From Ventricola sp051883735 (lineage in GTDB: Bacteria > Bacillota > Clostridia > Christensenellales > Aristaeellaceae), in the NCBI GenBank assembly GCA_051883735.1, contig JBJEUH010000077.1:1-64000 (forward strand): 64,000 nucleotides of DNA. Reading direction: 5' to 3'. The notes beneath the pieces are model-generated. The model did no database searches. It had not been told where the DNA came from and saw nothing but the letters and a program-made list of their open reading frames with translations. This document shows positions 34,529 to 42,751 of this stretch, in pieces. The number at the start of each line of letters is the position of its first letter. The stretch's first letter is position 1. The position numbers and the translations under genes were made by a program.

Positions 34529-35722
34529 TCACTTTCTCCTTAGCAAGGCGCGGATGCGCCGCATCAGGCCGCGGGGCAGATGCGCGATGCGCGCAGCGGC
34601 GCGCTCAAGCCTCCCCGGGCCGGCGAGCAGCTTCATCACATACGCGCTGTCAAAGCCCTTTTTCTTGTAATATCTGAAAAATGCCTCGCGCTTTTTGTGC
34701 GGCTTCACCGCGTGCGCGATGCTTGGGTTATAGCGCAGCAGCCGCTGCATGTCCCCCACCGGGAAAACCGCAAGCTGCGAACGGCAGGCCTCAAACGCCT
34801 GCCTGCCCCGCTTCGTATTCAGGAACACGAGCGACGCGCCCGTGTCGTCATCCGCATCGGGCGCGACTTCCTGCATGCCCCACAGGTCCGCGATGGTGAT
34901 GTCGGCAGGATGGCGCACCCCGCGCATCGTCTCGCACTGCACGCACGACGGGCGCAGATACAGGTTCTGCAAAAAGCCGTAAAGGAACGGCTCCGTCGTC
35001 TGCTGGCCGACATGCTCCGTGCCGTCCTCAAACGTCGCCACGGCGGAGAAATCCTTCCAGCCCTTTCGTTTGTCGCGGAAGGTATAGCGCACGACCCGCT
35101 GGCCGCGCCCGGCCTCCAGTTCGCGCAGGTACGACGCGAACACGCCGGGCGACGGCACGCCGTGACAGACGAAATCGACCGTCAGCAGCAGGTCGCTCTC
35201 CTTCTTTCCCACGCGCGCCTTGAGCCCGCTGATCTGGCAGGGCGTGCCGGAAAAGAGCACCGGAATGCCGCGCTCCAGCAGCACCGCCGCATGGGCGATC
35301 GCGTCCGATGCGTCGCTCTGCACATACTTGCTGCCGCGCATGCCGTCCAGCTCCGTCTCGTCAAACGCGCCGATGTGCTCCACGCGCAGCGCCTCGTCAA
35401 ACGCGGCGCCGAAGACCACGCCGCCCTTCTTCAGCCAGGTCCTCGCCAGCGCGGTGAACACGCCGCCGGAGGAGGACGCACGGCGCAGCTGCGCATCCCG
35501 GATCTGCGCGCCGAGAACCTGCGGCTTTTGCTCCTCCTGCTCCCTGCCCGCCGGGCAGCGCTTTTCGCAAAGGTCGCATTCCACGCACCGGCTGCCGTCG
35601 ACGGCCGGATACAGGAAGCCCTCCTCGTCCGGCTGCATCGTGATCGCGCCCTTGGGGCAGATGCCTGCGCACGCGCCGCAGCCCGAGCACTCCGCCTTGC
35701 TTTTCCTGACCGTCTGTCTCAT
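34529..35722 (-). CDS. FrhB-like (coenzyme F420 hydrogenase beta family) iron-sulfur protein
   Basis: A 397-aa protein with two N-terminal 4Fe-4S clusters: C12, C15, C18, C22 and C46, C49, C52, C56. The FrhB/FdhB flavin-binding region follows ('RRASSSGGVFTALA', 'FSGTPCQISGLKA'). Such proteins sit in many bacterial polysaccharide clusters beside pyruvyltransferases, in organisms without F420; the likely role is a redox step on sugar or pyruvyl precursors. It is the last gene of the glycosyltransferase run, 13 bp after the pyruvyltransferase gene. Confidence 0.88.
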   Translation of the reverse strand: MRQTVRKSKAECSGCGACAGICPKGAITMQPDEEGFLYPAVDGSRCVECDLCEKRCPAGREQEEQKPQVLGAQIRDAQLRRASSSGGVFTALARTWLKKGGVVFGAAFDEALRVEHIGAFDETELDGMRGSKYVQSDASDAIAHAAVLLERGIPVLFSGTPCQISGLKARVGKKESDLLLTVDFVCHGVPSPGVFASYLRELEAGRGQRVVRYTFRDKRKGWKDFSAVATFEDGTEHVGQQTTEPFLYGFLQNLYLRPSCVQCETMRGVRHPADITIADLWGMQEVAPDADDDTGASLVFLNTKRGRQAFEACRSQLAVFPVGDMQRLLRYNPSIAHAVKPHKKREAFFRYYKKKGFDSAYVMKLLAGPGRLERAAARIAHLPRGLMRRIRALLRRK

Positions 35723-35735
35723 CGTCTCTCTCCCG

Positions 35736-36902
35736 TCACTTCGCCAGCCGCATCACCGCGCCGACGATCTCCTCGCGGCCCGCCGTATAGTCCGGCATGC
35801 GCGCTGTGAGAAACGCCCGCTCCTCGTCCGCGCGCGTCATCATCGCCTCGTACGCGGCGATCAGCTCCGTTTCGCCGCTCAGCTCCTGCACCGGAATCAG
35901 GTGTCCGGCTTCCTCGCCGAACAGATCGCGCGCGATGCCCCTGGCCTTGACCGAATAGCCGATCACCAGCGTCGGCACGGCGGTCGAGTAGCCCGCCACC
36001 GAGGCGTGCGTGCGCGCCGTCACCAGTGCGGCAAGGCGCGCGATGTAGCCCTTGATCTGCGGCGCGGTCAGCGTTTCGGCCTGCGGCAGCAGGAACACGC
36101 GCGGCTCGTCTTCAAACTGCGCCTTGATCCTGCCCAGCGCGTCCATGTCGTTGTCGTGCGCCCAGAACACATGCGGGATCAGCGCCACGGCGCAGTCGCT
36201 GGTATCAAGAATGTGGCGCACCAGCCCCACAAACGCATGAAGCGTCTTGTCGCCGTCCTTTGCCCGGCTCAGAATCAGCGGGCTCACGTTGAGGCCCACC
36301 GTCCTCCCCTCGCGCCAGCCGCCTGGCAGCGGCAGCTCCTCGCGCGCCATGGTGAACGCCGGATCGCACCAGCGAACCACCGGCAGACCGGCCCTTCGCA
36401 TCGCTTCCTCCGTGATCGACTCGCGCGCGACGATCAGGTCGTAGGCGCGCAGGTCCTCAAGCGTCTCGCCCTTGATGATGTCCGGCTCCACCGAGCAGCC
36501 CCACAGCACGAGCGGCTTGTTTGCGCGGCGCAGCCTTCCGTTGATCACCTGCAGATGCTCCTGATGGCCGTAGCAGTAGGTGTCGCCGCCGATGGACAGG
36601 CACACGTCGCTCCGCTTGCCCAGATCGGTGACCGTGGCATGCTTGCGGGCGACCTCCTGCTCGCGCGGGATGCCCAGGCGAAAGCCGATGGAATTGACAA
36701 ACCGGCGCACGCTGTACGGCGCAATCTCGCTGTGCACGAGCTTCCTGACGCACTCGAGCCGCTGCGCGCGGTCCTCCTGCGGCGCGTCGGAGGCCAGCGA
36801 GACCGCCGCCAGGCCATCAAAGAGCGCCGCCGTCGAGCGCACAATCGCCTCGCAGCCGCGGTTGCCGCAGCCGCCGTGGTTGTAGAGCATGATCTTCTTC
36901 AT
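35736..36902 (-). CDS. polysaccharide pyruvyl transferase family protein
   Basis: A 388-aa protein of the CsaB/WcaK family. The start 'KKIMLYNHGGCGNRGCEAI' and 'LSIGGDTYCYG' and the C-terminal 'ARTHASVAGYSTAVPTLVIGYS' are typical. Family members transfer pyruvate as a ketal to surface sugars. The ATG at 36902 overlaps the previous glycosyltransferase stop (ATGA), the rule in this operon; an ATG five codons upstream is the alternative. Confidence 0.88.
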   Translation of the reverse strand: MKKIMLYNHGGCGNRGCEAIVRSTAALFDGLAAVSLASDAPQEDRAQRLECVRKLVHSEIAPYSVRRFVNSIGFRLGIPREQEVARKHATVTDLGKRSDVCLSIGGDTYCYGHQEHLQVINGRLRRANKPLVLWGCSVEPDIIKGETLEDLRAYDLIVARESITEEAMRRAGLPVVRWCDPAFTMAREELPLPGGWREGRTVGLNVSPLILSRAKDGDKTLHAFVGLVRHILDTSDCAVALIPHVFWAHDNDMDALGRIKAQFEDEPRVFLLPQAETLTAPQIKGYIARLAALVTARTHASVAGYSTAVPTLVIGYSVKARGIARDLFGEEAGHLIPVQELSGETELIAAYEAMMTRADEERAFLTARMPDYTAGREEIVGAVMRLAK

Positions 36903-37882
36903 CGGCGGATTCCCCATTTCCTTCCCGTCAGCTTCTCCCCGACGCGCATGAGCGTGTAAAATGCCGGGAAGCCGCCCTGTCTGACCAGCCGGTACAGCCG
37001 CCGGTCCTGCGGCGAAAGCCTTTCCTCCTGCACGCCGTCCAGCGCAAGCGGGCGAACCCGCCCGTCAAACGTCCGCATGCACGCGCGGATGCCGCGCTCC
37101 TTCTCGTCGATCCAGACGCAGCTCTGCAAAAAGTCCCTGAAATACCGCTCCTTCACGCCATGCGCCAGCAGAATCGCGCTCATGCTGCGCAGCATCGGCT
37201 GATGCGCCTCGCTGTGACCGCGGACATTGGCCATCGCCGACTGGCCGTGCACGCGATAGACATAGGTGTAATCCGGCAGATGCGTCACCCTCTGCGCGCG
37301 CAGGAAGAGCTGCAGATTGAGCAGCGCATCCTCGCCGATGCGCACGCTCTCGTCCAGCCGCAGATCGCTAAACAGCGTGCGCTCATAGAGCTTGTTCCAG
37401 AGGTTGTTGTAGATGCGGTGCATATGGATGATCTCCCGGACGATTTCATCTGGCTGCTGCACCACCGGCGCAATGTCCACCGGCACGCGCTGCCCCTTCT
37501 CCATGTCAAAGAGCGTATGGTTGGCCGAAACGATCTGCGCGCCGGTGCGCGCCGCGCACTGAAACAGCGTGCGCAGGCTGTTCTCCTCCAGCGCGTCGTC
37601 CGCGTCCACGAACGCGATATACCGGCCCGTCGCCAGCGCAAGTCCCCGGTTGCGCGCGGCGGACACGCCGCCGTTTTCCGTATGGATCACCCTCGCCCGG
37701 GGCTCGATGCGCGCGAAATCATCGAGCATCGCGCCCGTCCCGTCGGTCGAGCCGTCGTCGATGAGGATCATCTGAATCTCCGGCTCCTTCTGCGCCTTGA
37801 GGCTTTCCAGGCACACGCTCAGATAGCGCCCTGCGTTGTAGCACGGCACGATGACGCTGATATCGGCCTGTGATTCGCTCAT
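36899..37882 (-). CDS. GT2 family glycosyltransferase (1)
   Basis: A 327-aa GT-A fold transferase: 'ISVIVPCYNAGRYL' at the start, 'DDGSTDGTG' and the metal-site 'FVDADDALEE'. GGAAGGAAGGGG before the ATG at 37882 supports the start. Fourth of four GT2 genes in reading order. Sugar donor and acceptor cannot be read from the sequence. Confidence 0.9.
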   Translation of the reverse strand: MSESQADISVIVPCYNAGRYLSVCLESLKAQKEPEIQMILIDDGSTDGTGAMLDDFARIEPRARVIHTENGGVSAARNRGLALATGRYIAFVDADDALEENSLRTLFQCAARTGAQIVSANHTLFDMEKGQRVPVDIAPVVQQPDEIVREIIHMHRIYNNLWNKLYERTLFSDLRLDESVRIGEDALLNLQLFLRAQRVTHLPDYTYVYRVHGQSAMANVRGHSEAHQPMLRSMSAILLAHGVKERYFRDFLQSCVWIDEKERGIRACMRTFDGRVRPLALDGVQEERLSPQDRRLYRLVRQGGFPAFYTLMRVGEKLTGRKWGIRR

Positions 37883-37902
37883 GTATACCCCTTCCTTCCG
37901 GC

Positions 37903-38835
37903 TTACGGCAGCAGATAGCTGGACGCCGGCAGCACGCGAAGCGCCAGATAATACAGCTTCTGCTTGGCGGGCAGCCTGCCGAACGCCACGTCCTTGGTGA
38001 TGCGCGCCACCATGGCGCGGGTGAGTGCGCACGCCGCCTTCGCCCGCCCACGGTCCGCCCGCAGCGTGCGGACGTAGAGATCGATGTGCGCGCGGAACAG
38101 CTGCGTCGCCAGGCCGTGCGCATCGATAAAGCGGCCGATGCCCTCGATCATCGGCATGCTGCGCGCGTAAAAGTCGTTGTGGGCCCGCGTCATCGCGGAA
38201 TCCCCGCCGAATTCGTAGATGTAGACGGTCTCCCCGCTCATGCGCCAGGCGCGCGCGGCGATAAACGCTTCGAGGTTGAACAGCACGTCCTCGCCCACCT
38301 TCACACCCTCGGGCGCGCGCACGCCTTGCTCACGGATCAGCTGCGTGCGATACAGCCGGGCGCACATGCTGTTGAGCGCGCTGTCCCCGCGCAGAAGGCT
38401 CTCCAGCACGGTCTGCAGATCGCCGTCCGCGCAGGCGTGGTACTCCTCCCGGCCGCCCTCGTCGCGAAAGCGCATCACATACGCGCCGCAGGCGATATCG
38501 GTTTCCTCGTCGGTCAGCGAGAGCAGGTGCGCCAGCGCGTGCGGCAGAAGATGGTCGTCCGCGTCCACGAACGACAGCCACGTCCCCTGCGCCGCGTCGA
38601 TGCCCGCGTTGCGCGCGGCGGACACGCCCCCGTTCTCCTGATGGATGACGCGCATGCGCGGCTCGTCCTGCGCGAGCTGCGTGAGGACATCCAAGGTGTC
38701 GTCCCGCGAGCCGTCGTCCACGGCGATCAATTCCCAGCTTTCCTCCGTCTGCGCCTGAATGCTGCGCACGGTGCGCGCAAGCGTCTGTCCGCTTTGGTAG
38801 CACGGCATGACGATGGACACAAGCGGCCTGTTCAT
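37903..38835 (-). CDS. GT2 family glycosyltransferase (2)
   Basis: A 310-aa GT2 enzyme with 'VSIVMPCYQSGQTL', 'DDGSRDDTL', 'GVSAARNAGI' and 'FVDADDHLLP'. It overlaps the preceding gene by ATGA and is 20 bp before the next. About as long as its neighbours and clearly paralogous to them, so the four probably arose by local duplication. Confidence 0.9.
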   Translation of the reverse strand: MNRPLVSIVMPCYQSGQTLARTVRSIQAQTEESWELIAVDDGSRDDTLDVLTQLAQDEPRMRVIHQENGGVSAARNAGIDAAQGTWLSFVDADDHLLPHALAHLLSLTDEETDIACGAYVMRFRDEGGREEYHACADGDLQTVLESLLRGDSALNSMCARLYRTQLIREQGVRAPEGVKVGEDVLFNLEAFIAARAWRMSGETVYIYEFGGDSAMTRAHNDFYARSMPMIEGIGRFIDAHGLATQLFRAHIDLYVRTLRADRGRAKAACALTRAMVARITKDVAFGRLPAKQKLYYLALRVLPASSYLLP

Positions 38836-39854
38836 TGCGGCATCTCCTTCTTTTTGCGCAGGGCAAACGCGGCCTCGCCGAGCTTGCGGCGCAGCACCTG
38901 CACGGGGTAGATCAGCGGATAGACGCGCGGGTAGGCGCCGCTGCGGCACAGCCGCAGAAGCAGGCGAGCGCCGCGCGTCAGCCTGCTTTCGTCAAGATCA
39001 TCAAGCGGCAGGAGCGGCAGAACGTCCGCATTAAACCGCCGGACCACGCCGGGCACGCCGCCGTCCTTGTACAGCCGCAGCGCCGCGCTGTCCACATAGG
39101 CGGCAAAGTAGGTTTCCATCTGCCCACGCCTAAGGAGCATGTCCCGCATCGCGAGCAGCCACAGCCTGTGCCGCTCCATCTCGCCCGCCGTCTGCGCGTG
39201 CATCGCGGAAGCGCCGTGCATGCGATAGCGGTAGGCCACGCGGTTCACATATGCAATGGCGCGCCCGCAGAGCACGGCCTCCAGGTTGAACAGCGCGTCC
39301 TCCGCGATCCTCACGCCCGCCTGGAGCCGCAGGCCCTCGCGCTCGATCAGGGCGCGCCGGTGCAGCTTGCAGCACATGATGTTGAGCACGCTGTCACCCT
39401 CGATCAGCCGCAGCGCCGCCGCACGGCGCTGGGCCTCGCCCCGTCTGTCCATCCAGCGCGTCTGCGGGATGACCGTCTCCAGGCTTCCGCTTCCGTCAAA
39501 CGTATCGTGCGCGCAGACCACCATGTCCACGTCCTCGCCCGCGCCGGAGAGCATCGTATGGAGCGCGTCTTCTGGCAGCAGGTCGTCGCTGTCCACGAAT
39601 GTGATCCACTCGCCCCGCGCGCGCTCTAGCCCCAGGTTGCGCGCGGCGGCCACGCCGCGGTTCTCCTGCGCCAGCACGCGCACGCGCGCGTCCTTTTGGG
39701 CATACGCCTGCGCCACGGCGAGCGTATCGTCCACCGATCCATCGTCAATCAGGATCGCTTCAAAGTCCTCCATCGTCTGCGCGAGCACGGAATCCATGCA
39801 CGCGCGAAGAAACCCGGCGCTGTTGTAGCACGGGATGATGATGCTGACCTTCAC
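38832..39854 (-). CDS. GT2 family glycosyltransferase (3)
   Basis: A 340-aa GT2 enzyme beginning 'VKVSIIIPCYNSAGFL' from a GTG that overlaps the previous stop (GTGA). It carries 'DDGSVDDTLAV', 'GVAAARNLGL' and 'FVDSDDLLPE'. Like its neighbours it has no membrane segment and should act on the inner face of the membrane. Confidence 0.9.
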   Translation of the reverse strand: MKVSIIIPCYNSAGFLRACMDSVLAQTMEDFEAILIDDGSVDDTLAVAQAYAQKDARVRVLAQENRGVAAARNLGLERARGEWITFVDSDDLLPEDALHTMLSGAGEDVDMVVCAHDTFDGSGSLETVIPQTRWMDRRGEAQRRAAALRLIEGDSVLNIMCCKLHRRALIEREGLRLQAGVRIAEDALFNLEAVLCGRAIAYVNRVAYRYRMHGASAMHAQTAGEMERHRLWLLAMRDMLLRRGQMETYFAAYVDSAALRLYKDGGVPGVVRRFNADVLPLLPLDDLDESRLTRGARLLLRLCRSGAYPRVYPLIYPVQVLRRKLGEAAFALRKKKEMPQ

Positions 39855-40894
39855 GGCGTATCCTCCCGTCCCTGCACAAGGCGTGCCGCGCCCTTCACAT
39901 CGCCGCGCAGCCAGCGCAGGGCAAACGCGCGCGCGCGAATCTGCGTGCGCACGCCCTTGTGCGTCTTGAGCGTATACATCAGCAGCGGCATGGGCGAAAT
40001 CAGCGCGCGCAGCAGGCTCTGCATCGTCCCGTTTTCCCGGTATTCCTCCATCGCGCGATACACATCGGAAAGCTCCGGGTCCAGCCGGATGCCCTTGGTG
40101 ATCAGCTTGTCGTAGCACAGCACCGGCAGCACGTCTTTGATCTCGTCAAACCGACCGCAAACCTTCGCGTATTCCCACAGCCGCACGGACAGCGTCATCA
40201 GCCGCCAGGCCAGCCTCGGCTTCTTCATGCCCATCAGCGAATCGCCGCGCTGGACATAGTACACATACGGCGTATTCAGCGCCGCAATCGTGTGCGTATG
40301 CATCAGATACTGCGCGGAAAACAGCGTATCCTCCGCGAAAATCTCGTCGTTCGGCGCAAAGCGCAGGCCGTTTTCCTCGATCACGCTGCGGCGGTAGAGC
40401 TTGCTCCACGCCTCCTGGCCGTGCCGATACGGCATCCAGTACCGGTAAAAGTAGTTGGCGAGGCCCAGCCGGTCGACGTCGATCGTCTCGCGCTCAAAGC
40501 ACAGGTACGGCCCCTGCTCCTGCCCGTCCACGACCAGCGCATAGTTGTAGAGCACCTGCTGCGCGCCGGTTTCGTCCGCCGCGCGCACGGTTTCCTCCAG
40601 CCATCGCGGCGCGACATAATCGTCCGCATCGACAAATGCGATGTACTCGCCCCGCGCAACTTCCAGGCCCGCGTTGCGCGCGGAGGACAGGCCGCCGTTT
40701 GGCTTGTGGATCTGGCGGATGCGGCTGTCGCGCTGTGCATAGGCCTGCATGATCGCCGGACAGCCGTCCTTCGTGCCGTCATCGACCAGGATCAGCTCGT
40801 AATCCTGAAACGTCTGCGCGAGGATGCTGTCTATGCACCTGGGCAGATACGCCTCCACCTGGTAGACCGGCACAATCACGCTCACACGGCACAT
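39851..40894 (-). CDS. GT2 family glycosyltransferase (4), first gene of the operon
   Basis: A 347-aa GT2 enzyme with 'VSVIVPVYQVEAYLP', 'DDGTKDGC', 'GLSSARNAGLEV' and 'FVDADDYVAP'. GAGGAGGG precedes the ATG at 40894. It is the promoter-proximal gene of the polysaccharide run, 44 bp after the -10 box at 40938. It is the most distinct of the four in its C-terminal half. Confidence 0.9.
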   Translation of the reverse strand: MCRVSVIVPVYQVEAYLPRCIDSILAQTFQDYELILVDDGTKDGCPAIMQAYAQRDSRIRQIHKPNGGLSSARNAGLEVARGEYIAFVDADDYVAPRWLEETVRAADETGAQQVLYNYALVVDGQEQGPYLCFERETIDVDRLGLANYFYRYWMPYRHGQEAWSKLYRRSVIEENGLRFAPNDEIFAEDTLFSAQYLMHTHTIAALNTPYVYYVQRGDSLMGMKKPRLAWRLMTLSVRLWEYAKVCGRFDEIKDVLPVLCYDKLITKGIRLDPELSDVYRAMEEYRENGTMQSLLRALISPMPLLMYTLKTHKGVRTQIRARAFALRWLRGDVKGAARLVQGREDTP

Positions 40895-40937
40895 CCGCTT
40901 TCCCTCCTCACACGCAGTTGCACAACCATACAGATTG

Positions 40938-40967
40938 ATTATACCATATGATACAAGGCCATGACAA
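40938..40967 (-). promoter_or_regulatory. promoter of the polysaccharide operon
   Basis: On the minus strand: TTGTCA (40962-40967), an 18-bp spacer and a perfect TATAAT (40938-40943) with TG at the extended -10 position. Confidence 0.85.
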
Positions 40968-41004
40968 GGGCCTCCCCCGGCCGGGAAGGCCGCTGCATAC
41001 AAAA

Positions 41005-41099
41005 CCGGCATGCTGCCGGCGGCATCACGGACAAAGCTCCGTCAATCATGAAGCTCTGTGCCCGGCAACGGCACTGTACGGAAAGATTTACATAACAAA
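41005..41099 (+). repeat. dispersed repeat, family B copy 2
   Basis: This copy opens CCGGCATGCTGCCGGCGG and ends GGAAAGATTTACATAACAAA, matching the element at 5206-5297 in reverse orientation. It lies between the rnpB terminator and the polysaccharide promoter. Confidence 0.7.
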
Positions 41100-41138
41100 C
41101 GGACACACCGCTGAGATGCCCTCAGGACGGTGTGTCCG
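41095..41138 (-). terminator. intrinsic terminator downstream of rnpB
   Basis: On the minus strand an 11-bp perfect stem CGGACACACCG/CGGTGTGTCCG (41100-41138) with a 17-nt partly paired loop is followed by TTTGTT. Confidence 0.85.
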
Positions 41139-41157
41139 GCTGCTGTCAAAAATGTCT

Positions 41158-41495
41158 GTGAGCGTTGCCTGTAAGCCGAGTTCTGTAATCGGCGGTCATC
41201 TATCTAGACCCGCTGTTGCCAGCGGGTTCAAGCGAAATCCTGAGAGCTCGACGGGCCGTCTCAAACGCTCTTTCGTTTCTTGCTGCGAGTGGGGTTTACA
41301 TCGCGGACGAGTCGCCAGGCCGCGGGTGAGCTCTTACCTCACCTTTCCACCCTTACACGCCTTGCGGCATGCGGTATCTCTCTGTTGCACTTTCCCTGGG
41401 GTCGCCCCCGCCGGGCGTTACCCGGCACCCTGCCCTATGCAGCTCGGACTTTCCTCACACCTTCCGGCGCGCGGCCGCCCGGCAGCCTCACAAAC
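41158..41495 (-). ncRNA. rnpB: RNase P RNA, bacterial type A
   Basis: About 338 nt, the catalytic RNA of RNase P, which matures tRNA 5' ends. Near the 5' end GAGGAAAGTCCGAGCT is the universal CR-I region, and near the 3' end ACAGAACTCGGCTTAC is its CR-V partner. The P1 ends GTGAG (41487-41491) and CTCAC (41158-41162) pair. The overall plan, with AACCCGCTGGC..GCGGGTCTAGATAGATGACC before the 3' end, fits type A. A consensus promoter and a terminator flank it. Confidence 0.96.
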
Positions 41496-41501
41496 GTTCA
41501 G

Positions 41502-41530
41502 ATTATATCACATTCTACCGCGCTTGTCAA
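41502..41530 (-). promoter_or_regulatory. consensus SigA promoter of rnpB
   Basis: On the minus strand: a perfect TTGACA (41525-41530), a 17-bp spacer and a perfect TATAAT (41502-41507). The -35 box overlaps the stop codon of the DUF5655 gene. Confidence 0.95.
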
Positions 41531-41880
41531 CGGCGGGACAGCGCGATGAGCGAGAGCAGCTCCTCGTCGATCGCCTGCGCGTCCGGAAGATGGATGTGCG
41601 CGGTATAACGCGTCCTCGATACGGGCACCACCATGGCAAACCGCGGATGCTCCGCCGCCTCCCGCAGGCTGATGCTCAGCCACAGCCCCTCCATGCGCTT
41701 TCTGGGCGGAAAGGAGACGTACAGATACGGCCTGGGATCGTCAAAGGCCACGCACGTCTTCATCACGCGCAGGCGCGTATCCGGCCAGCGCGCGAGCACC
41801 CGCCCCCTCAGCGCCTCAAACAGTGCCCACTGCAGGGGCTTGCCCGCAAAAAACGCGTCAGTCTGCGCGATGACGTCCAT
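41527..41880 (-). CDS. DUF5655 domain protein
   Basis: A 117-aa protein matching the DUF5655 pattern: 'DAFFAGKPLQWALFEALR' at the start, 'RVMKTCVAFDDPRPYLYVSFP' in parts (the TxxAF and P-rich core), 'LWLSISL' and a closing 'DEELLSLIALS'. Function unknown; relatives are often single small cytoplasmic proteins. It ends inside the -35 of rnpB, so a transcript from here would run into rnpB. Confidence 0.75.
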   Translation of the reverse strand: MDVIAQTDAFFAGKPLQWALFEALRGRVLARWPDTRLRVMKTCVAFDDPRPYLYVSFPPRKRMEGLWLSISLREAAEHPRFAMVVPVSRTRYTAHIHLPDAQAIDEELLSLIALSRR

Positions 41881-41910
41881 ACGATTCCCCCTCCCTGCGG
41901 CGCCGCGAAC

Positions 41911-41940
41911 AGAAAAAGCGGACCGAAGCCCGCTTCTCTT
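41911..41940 (-). terminator. terminator of the zinc-ribbon/dnaG-side operon
   Basis: On the minus strand AAGCGG-type stem (41916-41921 with 41930-41935) around a CTTCGG loop is followed by TTTTTCTG. It lies about 85 bp after the zinc-ribbon gene. Confidence 0.75.
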
Positions 41941-41963
41941 GACTCATGGGAAACTGCAAAAAC

Positions 41964-42024
41964 CGTGCAGCGGGCACCGAACAGCTTGCTTTTCAAAAGC
42001 CGTTCGGAAGCGGGCACAGTCCGC
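41964..42024 (+). repeat. dispersed repeat, family C copy 1
   Basis: A 61-bp element from CGTGCAGCGGGCAC to GGAAGCGGGCACAGTCCGC, with an internal stem CCGAAC/GTTCGG. It touches the stop codon of the zinc-ribbon gene. A related copy lies at 44234-44299 in opposite orientation. Confidence 0.6.
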
Positions 42025-42732
42025 TTACTTGACCAGGATGATGCGGCCGCAGTTCTCGCACTCCACATACGGCTGGCCGCTGCGCACCTTGTCCTTGTCC
42101 GCGGCGGAGAGCTGCATGTTGCAGCCGCCGCAGCGGTCGTCATGCAGGCGCGTGATGGGCATCGCCGCGTGGCGCTTGATCGATTTGTACTTCTCAATCA
42201 GCGCCGGATCGATGCCCTCCGCCTCCTTTGCCACTTTCTTCTTGAGCTCCTCGAGCTTGACGGAGGCCGTCTTGAACTCCTCGTCGTAGAGGACCTTGAT
42301 GCGGTCAAACTCCGCGCGGGCCTTGGCGGCGCGCACGCGCACCTCGCGCTGCTGGCGGTCGCGCGCCTCGCTGTCCTTGCGCATCTTGGCCAGCTCCGAC
42401 TCATAGCGGGAGATGGTGGTCAGCAGCTTCTGGATGGACGCGATCTGCTTCTTCGCCTCCTCGAGATCCTGCGGACGGTTCGCCTCAAAGTTCGCCGTCG
42501 CCTCGGCCACGGAGCCGCTCAGGCGCGTGATCTCATCCGCCAGCGCTTCCATCCGGTCGCTCATGATCTCCACGTCCGACTCAATCTTCTTGAGGACGCT
42601 CTGCTGCTCCAGCAGGAATTCGCGGTGCTTGAGCAGCTCCTTGCGGTTGCTGCTCGCGCGCATCTCCTTCTCATACTGATCCAGCTCCATATCGACCTGC
42701 TGGTACTGCCACAAAAGTTCGTACTGCTGCAA
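42025..42732 (-). CDS. C4-type zinc-ribbon coiled-coil protein (DUF164/CdsZ-like)
   Basis: A 235-aa protein. Residues 1-180 are one long coiled coil, and the end is a C4 zinc ribbon ('RCGGCNMQLS' and 'YVECENCGRIILV'). Family members are nearly universal in Firmicutes next to nif3/trmK, with an undefined role in nucleic-acid-linked processes. The start is a TTG at 42732 with AAGGAGG eight bases upstream; another TTG ten codons before lacks a site. It is 19 bp after the trmK::nif3 gene. Confidence 0.88.
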   Translation of the reverse strand: MQQYELLWQYQQVDMELDQYEKEMRASSNRKELLKHREFLLEQQSVLKKIESDVEIMSDRMEALADEITRLSGSVAEATANFEANRPQDLEEAKKQIASIQKLLTTISRYESELAKMRKDSEARDRQQREVRVRAAKARAEFDRIKVLYDEEFKTASVKLEELKKKVAKEAEGIDPALIEKYKSIKRHAAMPITRLHDDRCGGCNMQLSAADKDKVRSGQPYVECENCGRIILVK

Positions 42733-42751
42733 AATAAGGCCCTCCTTATCA

